DNA from: Ctena decussata
Lineage: Eukaryota > Mollusca > Bivalvia > Lucinida > Lucinidae
Assembly (NCBI GenBank): GCA_963989385.1
Contig: OZ022503.1
Coordinates: 51,024,858 to 51,088,857, forward strand
Reading direction: 5' to 3'
DNA: 64,000 nucleotides
The notes beneath the pieces were generated by a model. It saw only the letters and a program-made list of their open reading frames with translations. It had not been told where the DNA came from and did no database searches. A program made the translations under genes and the position numbers. Shown here one piece after another: positions 34,057-46,652 of this stretch. Every line of letters starts with the position of its first letter. Positions within the stretch are counted from its first letter, which is position 1.

Positions 34057-35623
34057 TACTGGACAAAAAAAGTTAGGGATCAAACATTAGACTGAAATTT
34101 TTATAGTGAAAAAAGTAATTTTCAAAAAATCGTTTTCTTCTGTTGAACACATCTAACAATGCTGCACAAGACTGCATGACACATATTGGAATCTGGTCAC
34201 GTGACACACCAGCAGAAATGAATAAACAGACATACCCTGAAAATCAAAGTGAAAACTGACATTAACGCAAGACTGAATGTCCATTGTTTTTGGCTTTATC
34301 CATGCAAAATCATTTTCGGTTCTCAGTGTGACCGCTAAGGGCCTGAATAACTGTATGAAAGCCACTCGGTATGCTTCTGGTAAATTACGAGAGGCCCATT
34401 TAGGGACTCGTTTGCCATTTTTCACGAAAGGCCTGCATGAGATCTCCTTGAAATTCAAGAAGTCTCTCGTGATCAGGATTGGCAGTGTAACATGTCCAAA
34501 GAATGCTCAATCGGATTTGAAACTTGTGCTCAGATTGCCATGTCAGTGCGGGCGACTGTTTCTGTCGCTAGGTACTGGTCCACCACATTTGCCCTGTGAT
34601 TCGATGATGTCATCGCCAAAAAGTTCAGCAAATGGTCTCGTAATTGGATAAAGCTTGTCATTCCTAGCTCGAACACCAATCAGAGCGCCTCTGTCTGGCA
34701 TTCGCAAGTCCACACAGCTTCAAATCCAGATGCCGCACCATACCATTACCCACCCTCCTCGAGACATGTCACATTCCGCAACAAGATTTAATTCTTAGGC
34801 TACTGGAAGTGTACCTGGAAGGCGTCACACTCTTCTCCCATCATCGGGGATCTCTACATACAAATCTGGACTCATCTGTGAAAAGAACATGGGTCCAGCG
34901 ACCCTGCTGCCAATTTGTGTCACTTTTGCCGACTTTCGCCACGCATTTCTATGGAATGGCATCTATCCTGACCTGATTACCAGCATGCAAGTGCGGAAAT
35001 TAGCTGTGTCAAGTCCGTTTCTAATCGTTTTCGCTGAAATTGGCCGACTAAAGAAATTTAATGGATAAACAATGCGCATCCTCACAGTGTTATTGTGATG
35101 AACCAATAGCTTGGGACAAAGACCATCGTCCGTATGGACAAGTCTAGGTAATCGCAAGTTTTAAATCTGATTTAAATGCTTGACAGATGTTACAAATCAC
35201 CAATTCTAATCCCCAAGAATCTTCAGGAAACTCCTGGAGGGCTAAATCGGACCTTTCATGAAAAATGGCAAAAAGTGCCCAAGTGAGCCTATAGCACTTT
35301 ACCAAAAGAACACCGAGTAGCTGTCATGCAGTAATTCAGACTCCCAGAGATATCGACGAGCACTGGCAATGGTTTTGCATGAATAAAGCCAAGAATCACG
35401 GACATTCAATTTTGTGGGGATGCCAATTTCACTTCAGTTTTAGGGGTATATCTGCTTATTTGTTTCTACTGGTGTGCCATGTGATCCGATTCCAATATTT
35501 TTCATGCAGTTCTGCGCCGCTTCGACAACTGTATTGAACAGAAGAAAATTATTTTTGGATAATTTATCATTCATGATTTAAGCTTCAGTCAAATATTTGA
35601 TCCCTAACTTTTTTTGTCCAGTA
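34057..35623 (-). mobile_element. Tc1/mariner-like element with long TIRs, copy 1
   Basis: Starts tactggacaaaaaaagttag and ends in the complement, flanked by TA on both sides (34055-34056 and 35624-35625). Sister satellite units show the uninterrupted site, so the insertion is certain. The terminal inverted repeats extend well beyond the tip: about 450 bp at the left end and about 450 bp at the right end are imperfect inverted copies. The interior carries a decayed minus-strand transposase. Length is 1567 bp. Confidence 0.85.
34535..34910 (-). pseudogene. Tc1-type transposase remnant
   Basis: The minus-strand translation shows WTHVLFTDESRF (around 34863-34899), the catalytic-Asp motif region of Tc1/mariner DDE transposases. 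After a stop codon and a frame change it shows a GGWVMVWCGIW segment that normally follows. Frames are interrupted, so this is not a functional gene. N-terminal DNA-binding helices and the final catalytic residue were not identified. Confidence 0.7.
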
Positions 35624-36686
35624 TAGCTGTGAAGTGCTTCAATAGTCATTAGAATGTAGATTGAACTTCCTAGTCAATATATATGTCTCATGCTTGTTTA
35701 CAAACACTGATCCCTAGAAATACCTCAAATCATTGGAGGGGAGCAACCAATCCCAGCTGGTTTATCTTAACCCCAACCCAACATTTCTGAACGACATCTT
35801 TCCAGGGATTTTGAGATAGCTGTTTAGTGCCTAAATAGTTATTAGAATGACTTCAATACACAATACCCATGTCTCATGTTTGTTTACAACAACCAATCTC
35901 GAGAAATATCTCAGATCAGGGGTGGGGCAAACTATCCAAGCTGGTTTATATTACCCCCTATCCAAGATTTTGGAGCTACATCTGTCTACAAGTATTTAAA
36001 CTGCTTTCAAGTGCTTCAAAAGTTATTGCTATGAACTAACCACACAGTCTACATCGCCTATCTCTTGTTATGCCTGGAATTAAGGGTGGGGTGCAACCCG
36101 CCCCAGCTGGTTAATCTTACCCCCATCCAAGATTTTGTAGCTCTATCTGCCTACAAGTATTGAAACTGCTTTATAGTGATTTAAAAGTTATTGCTTTGAA
36201 ATAATCACAGTATCCAGAACCTTACGCTTGTTTACAACAACCAATATCTTGCAGTACCTCGAACCTGCGGTGGGGGCAACCTATCCCAGCTGGTTTATCT
36301 TACCCCCCACCCAAGGTTTTGGAGCTACATCTGTTCACAAGTATTGATTCTGGTTTCAAGTGCTTAAATAATTATTTGAATGAACTAACCATTCAATCCA
36401 CATAGCTTGTGCTTGCTTACAACAGCCAATCTCTTGAAATACCTAGAATCAGGGTGGGGGGCAACCTATCCCAGCTGGTTTATCTTACCCGCACCCAAGA
36501 TTTTGGAGCGACTCTTATCAATGGAGTTTGAAAAAGCTGTAAAGTGCTTCAATAGTTATTTGAATGAACGCATTACACCTTACACATGTCTCATGCTTGT
36601 TTACAACAACCAATCTCTAGAAGTACCTCAAATCAGGGATGGGGGTAGCCTATCCCATCTGGTTATTCTTACTCCCCCCCTAGCCA

Positions 36687-36770
36687 AGAATGAACTCACT
36701 ACACAATAGACATGTTTCATGCTCGTAAACACAAGTATGAGACATGTGTATTGTGTAGTGAGTTCATTCT
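36687..36770. repeat. centre of the giant inverted repeat
   Basis: gaatgaactcactacacaat on the left is complementary to attgtgtagtgagttcattc on the right, leaving only a loop of about 15-20 nt. The arms therefore meet without a unique spacer. Confidence 0.85.
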
Positions 36771-39700
36771 AATAACTATTAAGGCACTTAACAGCTATCC
36801 AAAAGTCCCAGGATAGATGTGGCTCCAAAATCTTGGTTAGGGGGTAAGATACACCAGCTGGGATAGGTTACCCCCATCTCTCGTTCAAGGAATTTCAACT
36901 GATTAGTTGTTTTGCAAGTATTTAATTCCAATAACAAGCATGAAATAGGTGGAGTCTTAGTTCGCTCATTGGAATCACTATTAAAGCACTAAACAGGTGT
37001 CGCAAAATGTCACTCCAAAATCTTGGCTGGGGGGAGTGGGGGGGGGGAGGTAAGAATAACCAGATGGGATAGGCTACCCCCATCCCTAATTTGAGATATT
37101 TCTAGAGATTGGTTGTTGTTAAAAAGTATGAGACATGTGTATTGTGTAGTGAGTTCATTCTAATAACTATTGAAGCACTTTACAGCTATTTTAAAATTCA
37201 TGGATAAGTGTCGCTCCAAAATCTTGGATGGGGTAAGATAAACCAGCTGGGATAGGTTGCCCTCCACCCCTGATTCTAGGTATTTCAAGAGATTGGTGAT
37301 TGTAAACAAGCATAAGCTATGTGGACTGTGTGGTTAGTTCATTCAAATACATATCTAAGCACTTGAAACCAGTATCAATACTTGTGGACAGATGTTGCTC
37401 CAAAATCTTGGGTGGGGGTAAGATAAACCAGCTGGGATAGGTTGCCCCCCACCCCAGATTCAAGGTATTGCATAATATTGGTTTTTGTAAACAAGCGTAA
37501 GGGCTGTGGATACTGTGATTATTTCATTGCTATAACTATTAAAGCACTATACAGCAGTGTCAATACTTGTAGGCAGATATAGCTCCAAAATCTTTGGTGG
37601 AGGGTAGGATAAACCAGCTGGGATAGTTTCCCCGTATCCCTGATCTGAGGTATTTCTCAAGATCAGTTGTTGTAATTAAACATGAGACACGTGTATTGTG
37701 AATTGAGTCCATTCTAATAACTATTTAGGCGCTAAACAGCTATCTCAAAATCCCTGAATAGATGTGGCTCAGAAATCTTGGGTGGGGGACAAGATAAACC
37801 AGCTGGGATAGGTTGCCCCCCATCCCTAATTTGAGGTATTTCTAGGGATCAGTTTTTGTAAACAAGCATAAGATATAATTGTGTAGTAAGCTCATTCTAA
37901 TGACTACTGAAACACTTTACAGCAATTTTAAAATCCATGGATAGATGTCACTCAAAAATCTTGAGTGGGGGTTAAGATAAACCGGCTGGGATAGGTATTT
38001 CAAGAGATTGAATGTTGTAAACAAGTACTGGCTATGTGGACTTTGTGGTTAGTTCATTTAAATGATTATTTAAGCACTTGAAAGCAGTATCAATACTTGT
38101 GGACAGATGTAGCTCAAAAATCTTGGGTGGAGGGTAAGATAAACCAGCTCGGTTAGGTTGCCCCCACCCCTGATTTTAGGTATTTCAAGAGATTGGTTTT
38201 GGTAAACAAGCATAAGCTATGTGGATTGAATGGTTAGTTCATTCAAATAATTATTTAAGCACTGGATTGGTTGTTGCAAACAAGCGTGTGCAATGTGGAT
38301 TCTGTGGTTAGTTCATTGCAATTACTATTAAAGCAGTACAAAGCAGTTTCAATACTTGAAGGCAGATGTAGCTCCAAACTCTTGGATGGGAGGTAAGATA
38401 AACCAGCTGGGACAGGTTGCCCGCTACCCCTGATTCGAGGTATTTCAAGAGATAATTGTGTGGTTAGTTCAATTAAATAACTTTTGGAGCACTTGAAAGC
38501 AGTTTCAATACTTGTGCATAGATGTGGCTCGAAAAACCGCGGGTGGGGGGTAAGATAAACCAGCTGGGATTGGTGGCCCCCTACCCGTAAATCAACATAT
38601 TTCAAGAGATAGGTTAGTGTAAGCAGGCATAAGGTATGTGAATTGTGTGGTTAGTTTGTTCAAATAACTATTTAGGCACTTGAAAGCAGTTTCAATACTT
38701 ATGCACAGATGTGGCACCAAAATCTTGGATGGGGGCTAAGATAAACCAGCTGGGATAGGTTGCCCCCACCCCTGATTCTAGGCATTTCATGAGATAAGCG
38801 ATGTAGATTGTGTGTTTAGTTTATTGCAATAACAATTAAAGCACTATAAAGCAGTGTCAATACCTGAAGAAAAATATGGCTCCAAAATCTTGAGTAGGGG
38901 GTAGGATAAACCAGCTTGGACAGGTTGCCCCCCACCCCTGATCTGAGGTAGTTCTTGAGATCAGTTGTTGTAAACAAGCATTCATGAGACATGTGGATTG
39001 TGTAGTTAGCTCATTGTACTAACTATTTAGGCATTAAACAGGTATCTCTAAGTCTCTGGATAGATGTGGCTCCAAAGTTTTTTTGGTAGGGGGTAAGATG
39101 AACCAGCTGCGATAGGTTGCCCCCCCCTCCACACAAGATTTTTCAAGAGATTGGTTGTTGTTAAACTAGCATGAGACATGTGGATTGTGTGGTTAGTTGA
39201 TTCAAATAACTATTGAAGCACTTGAAAGCAGTTTCAATACTTGAGCACAGATGTGGCTCGAAAATCGCAGGGGGTCGGGGGAGGGCGGAGGGGTAAAATA
39301 AACCAGCTGGGATAGGTTCCCCCCACCCCTGAATCAACGTTTTTCAAGAGATAAGTTAGTGTGAGCAAGCAAACAATATGTTGATTATGTGGTTAGTTTG
39401 TACAAATTACTATTTAAGCACTTGAAAGAAGTTTCAATACTTGTGGACAGATGTTGCTACAAAATCTGGGTGGGGGGTAAGATAAACCAGCTGGGATAGA
39501 TTGTCCCCTACCCCTATTTCAAGAATTGTTTTTGTTATCAAGTATAAGCCATGTGGATTGTGTGGTTAGTCCATTGCACCCCTGATCCGAGGTACTTCTG
39601 GAGATAGCTTGTTGGTAACAAGCATGAGACATTTGGATTGTGTAGTTAGCTCATTGTAATTACTATTTAAGCACTAAACAGCTATCTCAAAATCCCTGGA

Positions 39701-41864
39701 TAGATGTCGCTCCAAAATCTCGGTTGGGGGTTCAGTTAAATCAGCTGGGATAGGTAGCCCCCCACCCCCATCCCTGATTCGAGATGTTTCTAGACGTTGA
39801 TTGTTGTAAACAAGCATGAGCCATGTTTATTGTCTAGTTAGTTAATTCTATAAACTAATAAAACACTTTACAGCTATTAAAAAATCGCTCCAAAATCTTC
39901 ATTTTGGGGTAAGATAAACCAGCTGGGATAGGTTGCCCCCACCCTGATTTGAGGTATCAAGAGACTGATTGTTGTAAACAACCATAAGCTGTGCGGGTTG
40001 TGTGGTTAGTGCATTCAAATAACTATTTAGGCCTTTTAAAGCAGTATCAATACTTGTGGACAGATGTTGCTCCAAAATCCTAAGTGGGGGTTAAGATAAA
40101 CTAGCTGGGATAAGTTGCCGGCCCGCCCCTGATTGAAGGTATTTCAAGAGATTGCTTGTTGTAAACAAGCAAAAAAGCAAAAACGATGTCGTAAGTTCAT
40201 TGCAATAACTGTTAATGGACTTTTAAGCAGTTTCAATTCTTATGTATAGATGTGGCTTCGAAATCTTGGATGGGGGTAAGATAAACCACCTGGGATAGGT
40301 TGCCCCCCCCCCCCACCCCTGATCTGAGGTATTTCCTTAGATTGGTTGTTGTAAACAAGCAGTCATGAGACATTGAGATTGTGTAGTTAGCTCATACTGA
40401 TAAATATTTAGGCATTAAACGGGTATCTCAAAATCCCTGGATAGATGTGGCTCCAAACGTTTGGGTGGGGGGTAAGATAAACCAGCTGGGATAGGTTCCC
40501 CCCGCCACCCATGATTAGAAATATTTCTAGAGATTGATATTTGTAAATTAGCATGAGGCATGTGTATTTTGTAGTGAATTCATTCTAACAACAATTCAAG
40601 CACTTAACAGCCACTTCAAAATCTTGGGTTGGGGGTAAGATAAACCAACTGGGAAAGGTTGCCCCCCACCCCTGATTCAAGATATTTCATGAGATTGCTT
40701 GTTGTTAAACAAGCATTATCTATGTGGACTATGTGGTTAGTTTATTCAAATAACTATTGAAGCACTTGAATCAGTTTCAATACGTGTGCACAGATGTGGC
40801 TCGAAAATCGCGGGTGGGGGTTACGATAAACCAGCTGGGATAGGTTGCCCCCCACCCCTGATTCAAGGTATTTCATGAGACTGATGTTAACAAGTATAAG
40901 CAATTTGGATTCTGTGGTTAGTTCAGTGAAATGAATATTAAAAAATTAAAGCAATTTCAATACTTGTAGACAGATGTACCTCCAAAATCTTAGGTGGGGG
41001 GTAAGGTAAACCAGCTGGGATAGGTTGCCCTCCAGCCCTGATTCGAGGCATTTCAAGAGATAAGCGATGTGGATTGTGTGTTTAGTTCATTGCTATAACT
41101 ATTAAAGCACTTACAAGCAGTTTCAATACTTGAAGACAGATGTGGCTCCAAACTCTTGGGTTGGGGTGTAACCAGATGGGATAGGTTGACCCCAGTCCCA
41201 GATTTGAGGAATTTCAAGTGATTGGTTATTACGCAAATATTAAATTCCAATAACTATTTAAGCGCTTGGCAGCATGTTCAAAATCCATTGACAGATATCA
41301 CTGCAAAATCCTGGAAGGAGGAGGGGGGGGGGGGGCAAGATATCAAAGTTGGTTTTATCTTCACCCCCGGGGACATGATAAACCAGCCTGGATATTTTGC
41401 CCCCGTTGGGGTTAAGATAACCAGGGTGGGGGGCAAGATATCCCGGGAATGCTTGCCCCCCGGGGTGCAAGCTGACCATGTTTGGCTTGCCCCCCCGGGG
41501 GTACGAGCTGTCCAGGGGGTAAGATAAATTGGGACGCCGGTCTGAATGATAGAAGATTCATTTATTAATCGAATTCATTGCAGCTTTTACTTACTTTTGC
41601 TATACATTTGTCTACCAATCTGTTTGATTTTGAGCAAGTCGGAAATTTTCAGTGCATGGATAAGGACCTTAGAAGTTTTTATTGTTTTATAATGATAAGA
41701 AGATTATAAAGAGGCTAAAAGTTTCGGTTCAATAAAAAGACAAGTCACTTGGTATTTCCATCGACTTACAATATGAAAAATCTGGTCCAAAGGCTGGAAG
41801 GTGCAGTTTTAATAGACATCTCATTGAAACATTTTAGTAATATTGAAACTTTTTAAGTGTTCGT

Positions 41865-42730
41865 ACAAGTATAAAGTTTAAACAAAGCTTCTGCATCTGA
41901 TACCGAAGCCCCATTTTATCTCAAACGGATTTTTTTCATCCAAAATTTGTGATAAACGTCATGACTTTGATTTTGACATAAAAATTTTTCTTTTTTTGGA
42001 TGGTTACGTTCCCCGTTCTACATCTTCTGGAGTTTACATTTCTCAACTTATTCAGTTTGCTGGATTGTCTAGTCATGTGACTTTTTTTTCTGCAGAACTT
42101 TTTCAACAGGGCTATCGGTATGATAAACTTCGAAAAGCTATTTCAAAATTCTATAACAGACACTATGAATTAGTTTCCTAATTCAAGGTCGGATTAAAAA
42201 CTCTTTTGCAACATGACATATCGGAACCAGAATATTTGGTGACTTAGTCTATTATTTCAAAAATAATGTAAGCAGGGCTGATTCTTCTGATTACTTCAGA
42301 AAAAAATGCCATATGTTACAGACGTATTGGATAAAACACAAATGTAATGCTGCAGTCTTTTTGTACCTCTTCAGAAACTGAGGGTGAGGTTGGGCCTGTA
42401 AAATCGATTTAAGCCCCCCTGTAATTCATTACTGACCGTTCCAAGGCGGTAGTTCTGTTGTGGTTCTCTGTTGCCTGTTTTTGGTGTCAGAGTTTCTGTG
42501 ATGTTTTACCTTATGTATGTTCTTATTATTTTTGGTTCGGTTTGGGTTGCTGAGTGGCCACCTTTTGGGAACAAGCTGCTCACTCGGTTGGCCATATGTT
42601 CTCTGTATCTTGATTATTTGTAATCTTAGTTGTTTCCAACTATGGTTTGAGGGCTGGATTTGGATTTTGATTGTTTCAGTTCCTGGTCTTTGCATACTTT
42701 TTACTTTTCGTATTATCCGGCTATCAAACG
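41865..42730 (+). mobile_element. 5'-truncated Penelope-type copy
   Basis: Starts inside the last part of the RT domain (LNKASASDTEAPF-type coding at about 41872). It then runs through a coding remnant around 41996-42181 (VYISQLIQFA, GYRYDKLRKAISKFY) with frameshifts, into the 3' UTR at about 42366 with ctgaccgttccaaggcggta. It is over 95% like the 6.3-9.2-kb copy in the UTR by eye. Typical of reverse transcription that stopped early. Confidence 0.8.
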
Positions 42731-42779
42731 GCTTTGTGTCACGCTTTCAGAAGGAATGAGAACAGTTTACTTACCTACT

Positions 42780-43560
42780 ACGATTCCGTACGTTTTACTA
42801 GGGACTACTAGGTAGTGTCCGGTATAACTGCCTAGTCAAAGTGAGGTTTGAGTAGTATCGGAAAACATACCAGATCGTAATAAAACGCAGAATAAACGTC
42901 ACAAAACGTACTAAGACGTGGGAAAAGCGTATATAATGCGTAGAAGGACGTAACGACCCTTCACGTATGGCTACGTATTTGAACGTATTTGTAACGTTTC
43001 AACTACGTTCATGTACGTTTAGACTACGTTTCAATACGTTTTTATTACGCATACAGTAAGTATTTCGAAATGCTACTTTTAAGTTGAATTTTCAATTCAA
43101 ACGTAGCTATGCCACGTATGTAGCTGTATATATCCGTATATAATACGTATTCACTACGTTTTTATGCGCATATTCCCGTTTTGGTACGTTTTGAATACGT
43201 AGAAAAACCTAGTCCTCAATACGTGACAGTGAGAGTGAGGATAAGACGACCCCTAGGTTATTCTTGTTACGTTTTGTAGGTATTTTATGCGTTTCGACTA
43301 CGTTTTAGTGCGTTTTGACCACGTTTAACTACGTGTTGCTACGTTTTACTAAGTATACGCTACGTATAACAAAATGCCATTTTTGAGTAAAGCATTCGAA
43401 ATAAAACGTAACAAGGCCACGTATTTAGCTACATTTGTATACGTATTCACTACGTTTTACAACGTTTACTGCCGCTTTGCCACGTTTTAAAACGTAGTTA
43501 AACCTAGCCCTCAAAACGTGACAGTGAGACTGTGGCTTTAGCGACACTGAAGAATTTAAG
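42780..43560 (+). repeat. ACGT-word-rich duplicated region
   Basis: Extremely rich in tacgttt/acgtatt words. Two diverged copies of about 290 bp are recognisable, each ending with acctag(t/c)cctcaa(t/a)acgtgacagtgaga (about 43207 and 43502). No coding frame of substance is present. Confidence 0.6.
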
Positions 43561-43745
43561 TACAGAAATCGGTACGGGTACGTTTATATACAATATCAAT
43601 CTGAGGAAACCTCAGACTTGCTTGAGCTAGAGTAAGACAAGACTATTCATTACAGTGTTATGTCCCCTTTCAACTTTCCATCCACTTACAAGAAAGGATG
43701 CTTGTCAGTATTCGAGAATGTTTGTTGAAACTTTGCAATGTTATA

Positions 43746-45309
43746 TACTGGACCAAAAAAGTTAGGGATCAAACATTTCTGTGAAATTATTATATCGAAA
43801 ATAATAATTTTCCAAAAATCATTTTCTTCTGTTGAATACAACTGTCAAGGCTGCACAAAACTGCATGACACATATTGGAATCTGATCATGTGACACACCA
43901 GCAGAAATGAATAAACAGGCATACCCCTAAAATCAAAGTGAAAATTAGCATTGCCACAAAACTTAATGTCCATTATTTTTGCCTTTATCCATGCAAAATG
44001 AGTTTTACTTCTCAGTGTGACCTCTGAGTGCCTGAGTAACTGCATGATAGCCACTCGGTATGCTTGTGCTAAATCCCCAAAGACCCATTTAGGGACTCGT
44101 TTGCCATTTTTCATGAAAGGACTGAATGAGCCCTCCATGAGTTTCAGTAAGCTTCTGGTGATTAGAATTGGCGGTGTAACATGTCTAAAAGCATGTTCGA
44201 TCAAATTTAAAACTTGTTATGGAATTGTCATGTCACTGCGGACGATTGTTTCTGTTGGAAGGTTCTGGTCCACTACATTTGCCCCGTGATTCGATGGTAC
44301 CATCGCCATAAACTTCAGCAAACGGTCTCGTAATTGGACAAAACATGTCAGTCTTAACTCGAACACCAATTGGGGCGCCTCTGTCTGGCATGCGCAAGTC
44401 TACGCAGCTGCCAATCCAGATGCTGGCCCATGCCGTCACCCACTCTCCTCAAGACATGTCATATTCAAGATGATTTGATTTATAGTCCACACGACGTGAG
44501 CCTGGCAGACATCATGCCCTTCTCATATCATCGTGGATATCTACACACAATCTGGATTCATCTATGAAAAGAACATGGGTCCAATGAACCAGTTGCAAAT
44601 TTGCGTCACCTGTTGCCAACTGTCTCCTCGTTTTTCTGTGGAATCGCGTCAAACCTGGCCTCATTACCAGCATGCAATGCACAATTTAGCTGTGTAAAGT
44701 CTGTTTGTAACCGTTTTGCTTACATCGCCGATTAAAACATTTAATGGACAAAAAAGCGCATCCTAAGAGTGTTATTGTGATGAACCAGTAGCTTTAGACA
44801 GACGAAAAATCGTCAGTATGGACAGGTCAAGTCGATTGCAAGTTTTAAATCAGATTGAGCATGCTTTACAGATGTTGCAACACACCAATTCTAGTCATCA
44901 AAGGCTTCAGAAACCTCCTGGAGAGCTAATTCAGACCCGTCATGAAAAATGGCAAACGAGTCCCCAAATGAACCTCTAGCGCGTTACTAAACGCATACCG
45001 AGTAGCTGCCTTGCAGTTATTCAGACCCCCAGAGATATCAATGAGCACTGGAAATGATTTTGCATGGACAAAGCCAAGAATCGTGGATATTCAATTTTGT
45101 GGTGGTGTCAATTTTCACTTCAATTTTAGGGGTATATCTGTTCATTCGTTTCTACTGGCGTGTCACGTGATCCGATTCCAATATTTTTCATGCAGCGCTG
45201 TGCCGCTTCAACAGATGTATTGAATGAAAGAAAATTATTCTTGAATAATTTATTTTTCAAGATTTAAGCTTCAGTCAAATGTTTGATCCCTAACTTTTTT
45301 TGTCCAGTA
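43746..45309 (-). mobile_element. Tc1/mariner-like element with long TIRs, copy 2
   Basis: The same family as 34057-35623: tip tactggaccaaaaaagttag, TA flanks at 43744-43745 and 45310-45311, 1564 bp, and ends that are ~450-bp imperfect inverted repeats. Minus-strand remnants include THVLFIDESRL (around 44551-44585) and CVDLRMPDRGAPIGVR (around 44345-44410). Stops and frameshifts make it inactive. Confidence 0.85.
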
Positions 45310-45357
45310 TATTATTTAGGCACTGAACAAATAGGAAAATTTGGTGTGAATATAGTT

Positions 45358-45730
45358 TAAGCCTCGGTCCCACAGAGCTTGCGACTGCGATGCGACCGCT
45401 TTGCGACTGATTTCGTCGGCGACTGACCTGCGACCTCTGCGACCATTGCAACTACTTTTCCTCTTCAAATGTAATTGCCGCTCAGTCACCTTACAGACGG
45501 CGACAGCTTTCGCATGTAGTCGGCGATCGATCGGCGACCTTACTGCAACTGGTCGCCGTAGGATGGGCGACAGGGTTGCAACTATATAGTTTAGGATAAT
45601 CGGCGACCAGTCAGCGACCTTTCTGCGATTCTTCGGCGACTGGTTACAGTTGAACGTCGACTGGTCGGAGACTGACTGACGACCGTTCTGCGATCAAACA
45701 AAAATTCAATGGATATTTCTTGACAAGAAT
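45358..45730 (+). mobile_element. GCGAC-rich end, probable PIF/Harbinger terminus
   Basis: Begins gcctcggtcccacagagctt after taa. It then contains many gcgac/gtcgc words in both orientations. PIF/Harbinger elements insert at TWA sites and often have such subterminal repeats. The adjacent coding fragment supports the call. The opposite terminus is not present, so the copy is truncated. Confidence 0.55.
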
Positions 45731-45810
45731 GAAATCATTGTCAAAATAACACAACTACAGATTCAGTCGCTTCGCTTGCAACGAAACAACCGGAAATCAA
45801 TGCACCTGTA

Positions 45811-45963
45811 ATGCCTTTGATGGTGTACAAGCGATTAAGACGGAGGAGGCGAACACAGTACTGGATAAGACCTTGGACTTCCAGAAGGCCGCAGTTTGTT
45901 GAGATTCCACCTTTGACTGTTGAGATTCCTCATCTAAAGCAGGCGTTCGAACTTCGGGAGTAA
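45811..45963 (+). pseudogene. HARBI1-like transposase, N-terminal fragment
   Basis: An ATG-started frame of 50 codons ending in TAA. It contains KRLRRRRRTQYWIRPWTSRRPQF, the basic, tryptophan-containing opening typical of PIF/Harbinger nucleases (HARBI1 family). The family protein is normally over 300 residues; only the start survives and the DDE domain is absent. Confidence 0.6.
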
Positions 45964-46604
45964 TTTCTGCTGTCTGTTTTGGCGCCGCTGATTTTTTTCC
46001 GGCTTCCTCTACGTACCATCATGCGAACACTTTGAACCCTGGTAATGAAATGATGCAAGGATGCGAAGACATCTTTTCGTTTTAAAGCTATCACTACTTA
46101 CCTTGATCTATCGGCGCACGCTGCAACCAAGTCTGGAACCAAGCGTGATTAATTTGACCAGCTAAAACTTGAAGCCGTTCCACCGATTGTCATTGTAACA
46201 ATATATACTGATAAAAAGAAAAAGCAATAAGAAAATCAAGCTATTTGAATAGATCCCGTTATTTTGGATTGCGGAGAATTTTTATACTACTAGACGACAT
46301 GAACAGCAGGTAAACAACTGTATCTTCTTTTTAAGTTCATTATGTCTTACTAAGGTCGGCGTTTCGCCACCACTGGCCATTTTCCTGTCGGAAACACTCA
46401 TGGTTTAGCAATAAAGAGAGACTAGGTTGCCTGTAGAATATAATGTGGTGCGTGGACAGACATTATATCAAAGGCATTTCGTTGAATGAAGTCATATTTC
46501 GAGATCCACCTTTTTAATGTAGCCTTCTTTTATTTCACAGGCTTTACTGTTGTTGTCTAAGGCATTCATTTTAACTCTGGTTGTATTCATATGTCGTATT
46601 TCAG

Positions 46605-46652
46605 AAGTCGACCCGCTCAAACGACGAGACCTGAAAACAGACCAGCAACTCG
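46605..46652 (+). CDS. MSP130-like exon (b)
   Basis: 48-bp exon with a pyrimidine-rich acceptor (cgtatttcag, AG at 46603-46604) and donor GTGAGG at 46653. It enters and leaves in phase 1, matching exon (a) and exon (c). It encodes VDPLKRRDLKTDQQL, which in the family links the FSEE/DL strand to the GRLEVS segment of the next exon. Small size makes it easy to miss; phase agreement on both sides is the main support. Confidence 0.7.

Larger units (their letters stand above)
32140..41533. repeat. 9.4-kb giant inverted repeat of ~185-bp units
   Basis: Plus-oriented units fill 32140-36705 and inverted units fill 36745-41533. Each unit contains an approximately 185-bp sequence with the phrases caacctatcccagctggtt, ttggagc(t/g)acatctgt and tgaactaaccacacaatcca, plus poly-G/poly-C tracts. 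The outer edges of the two arms also match each other (cccggacagc versus gctgtccagg). The whole structure is a near-perfect palindrome in organisation, although units have diverged individually. A Tc1-like element interrupts the left arm. The ORFs within it are repeat artefacts. Confidence 0.85.

Noticed and set aside
34153..34458. Separate protein gene in the Tc1-like ends
   Set aside because: The frame recurs in inverted form at both ends of both copies, so it belongs to the inverted terminal regions rather than to an independent gene.
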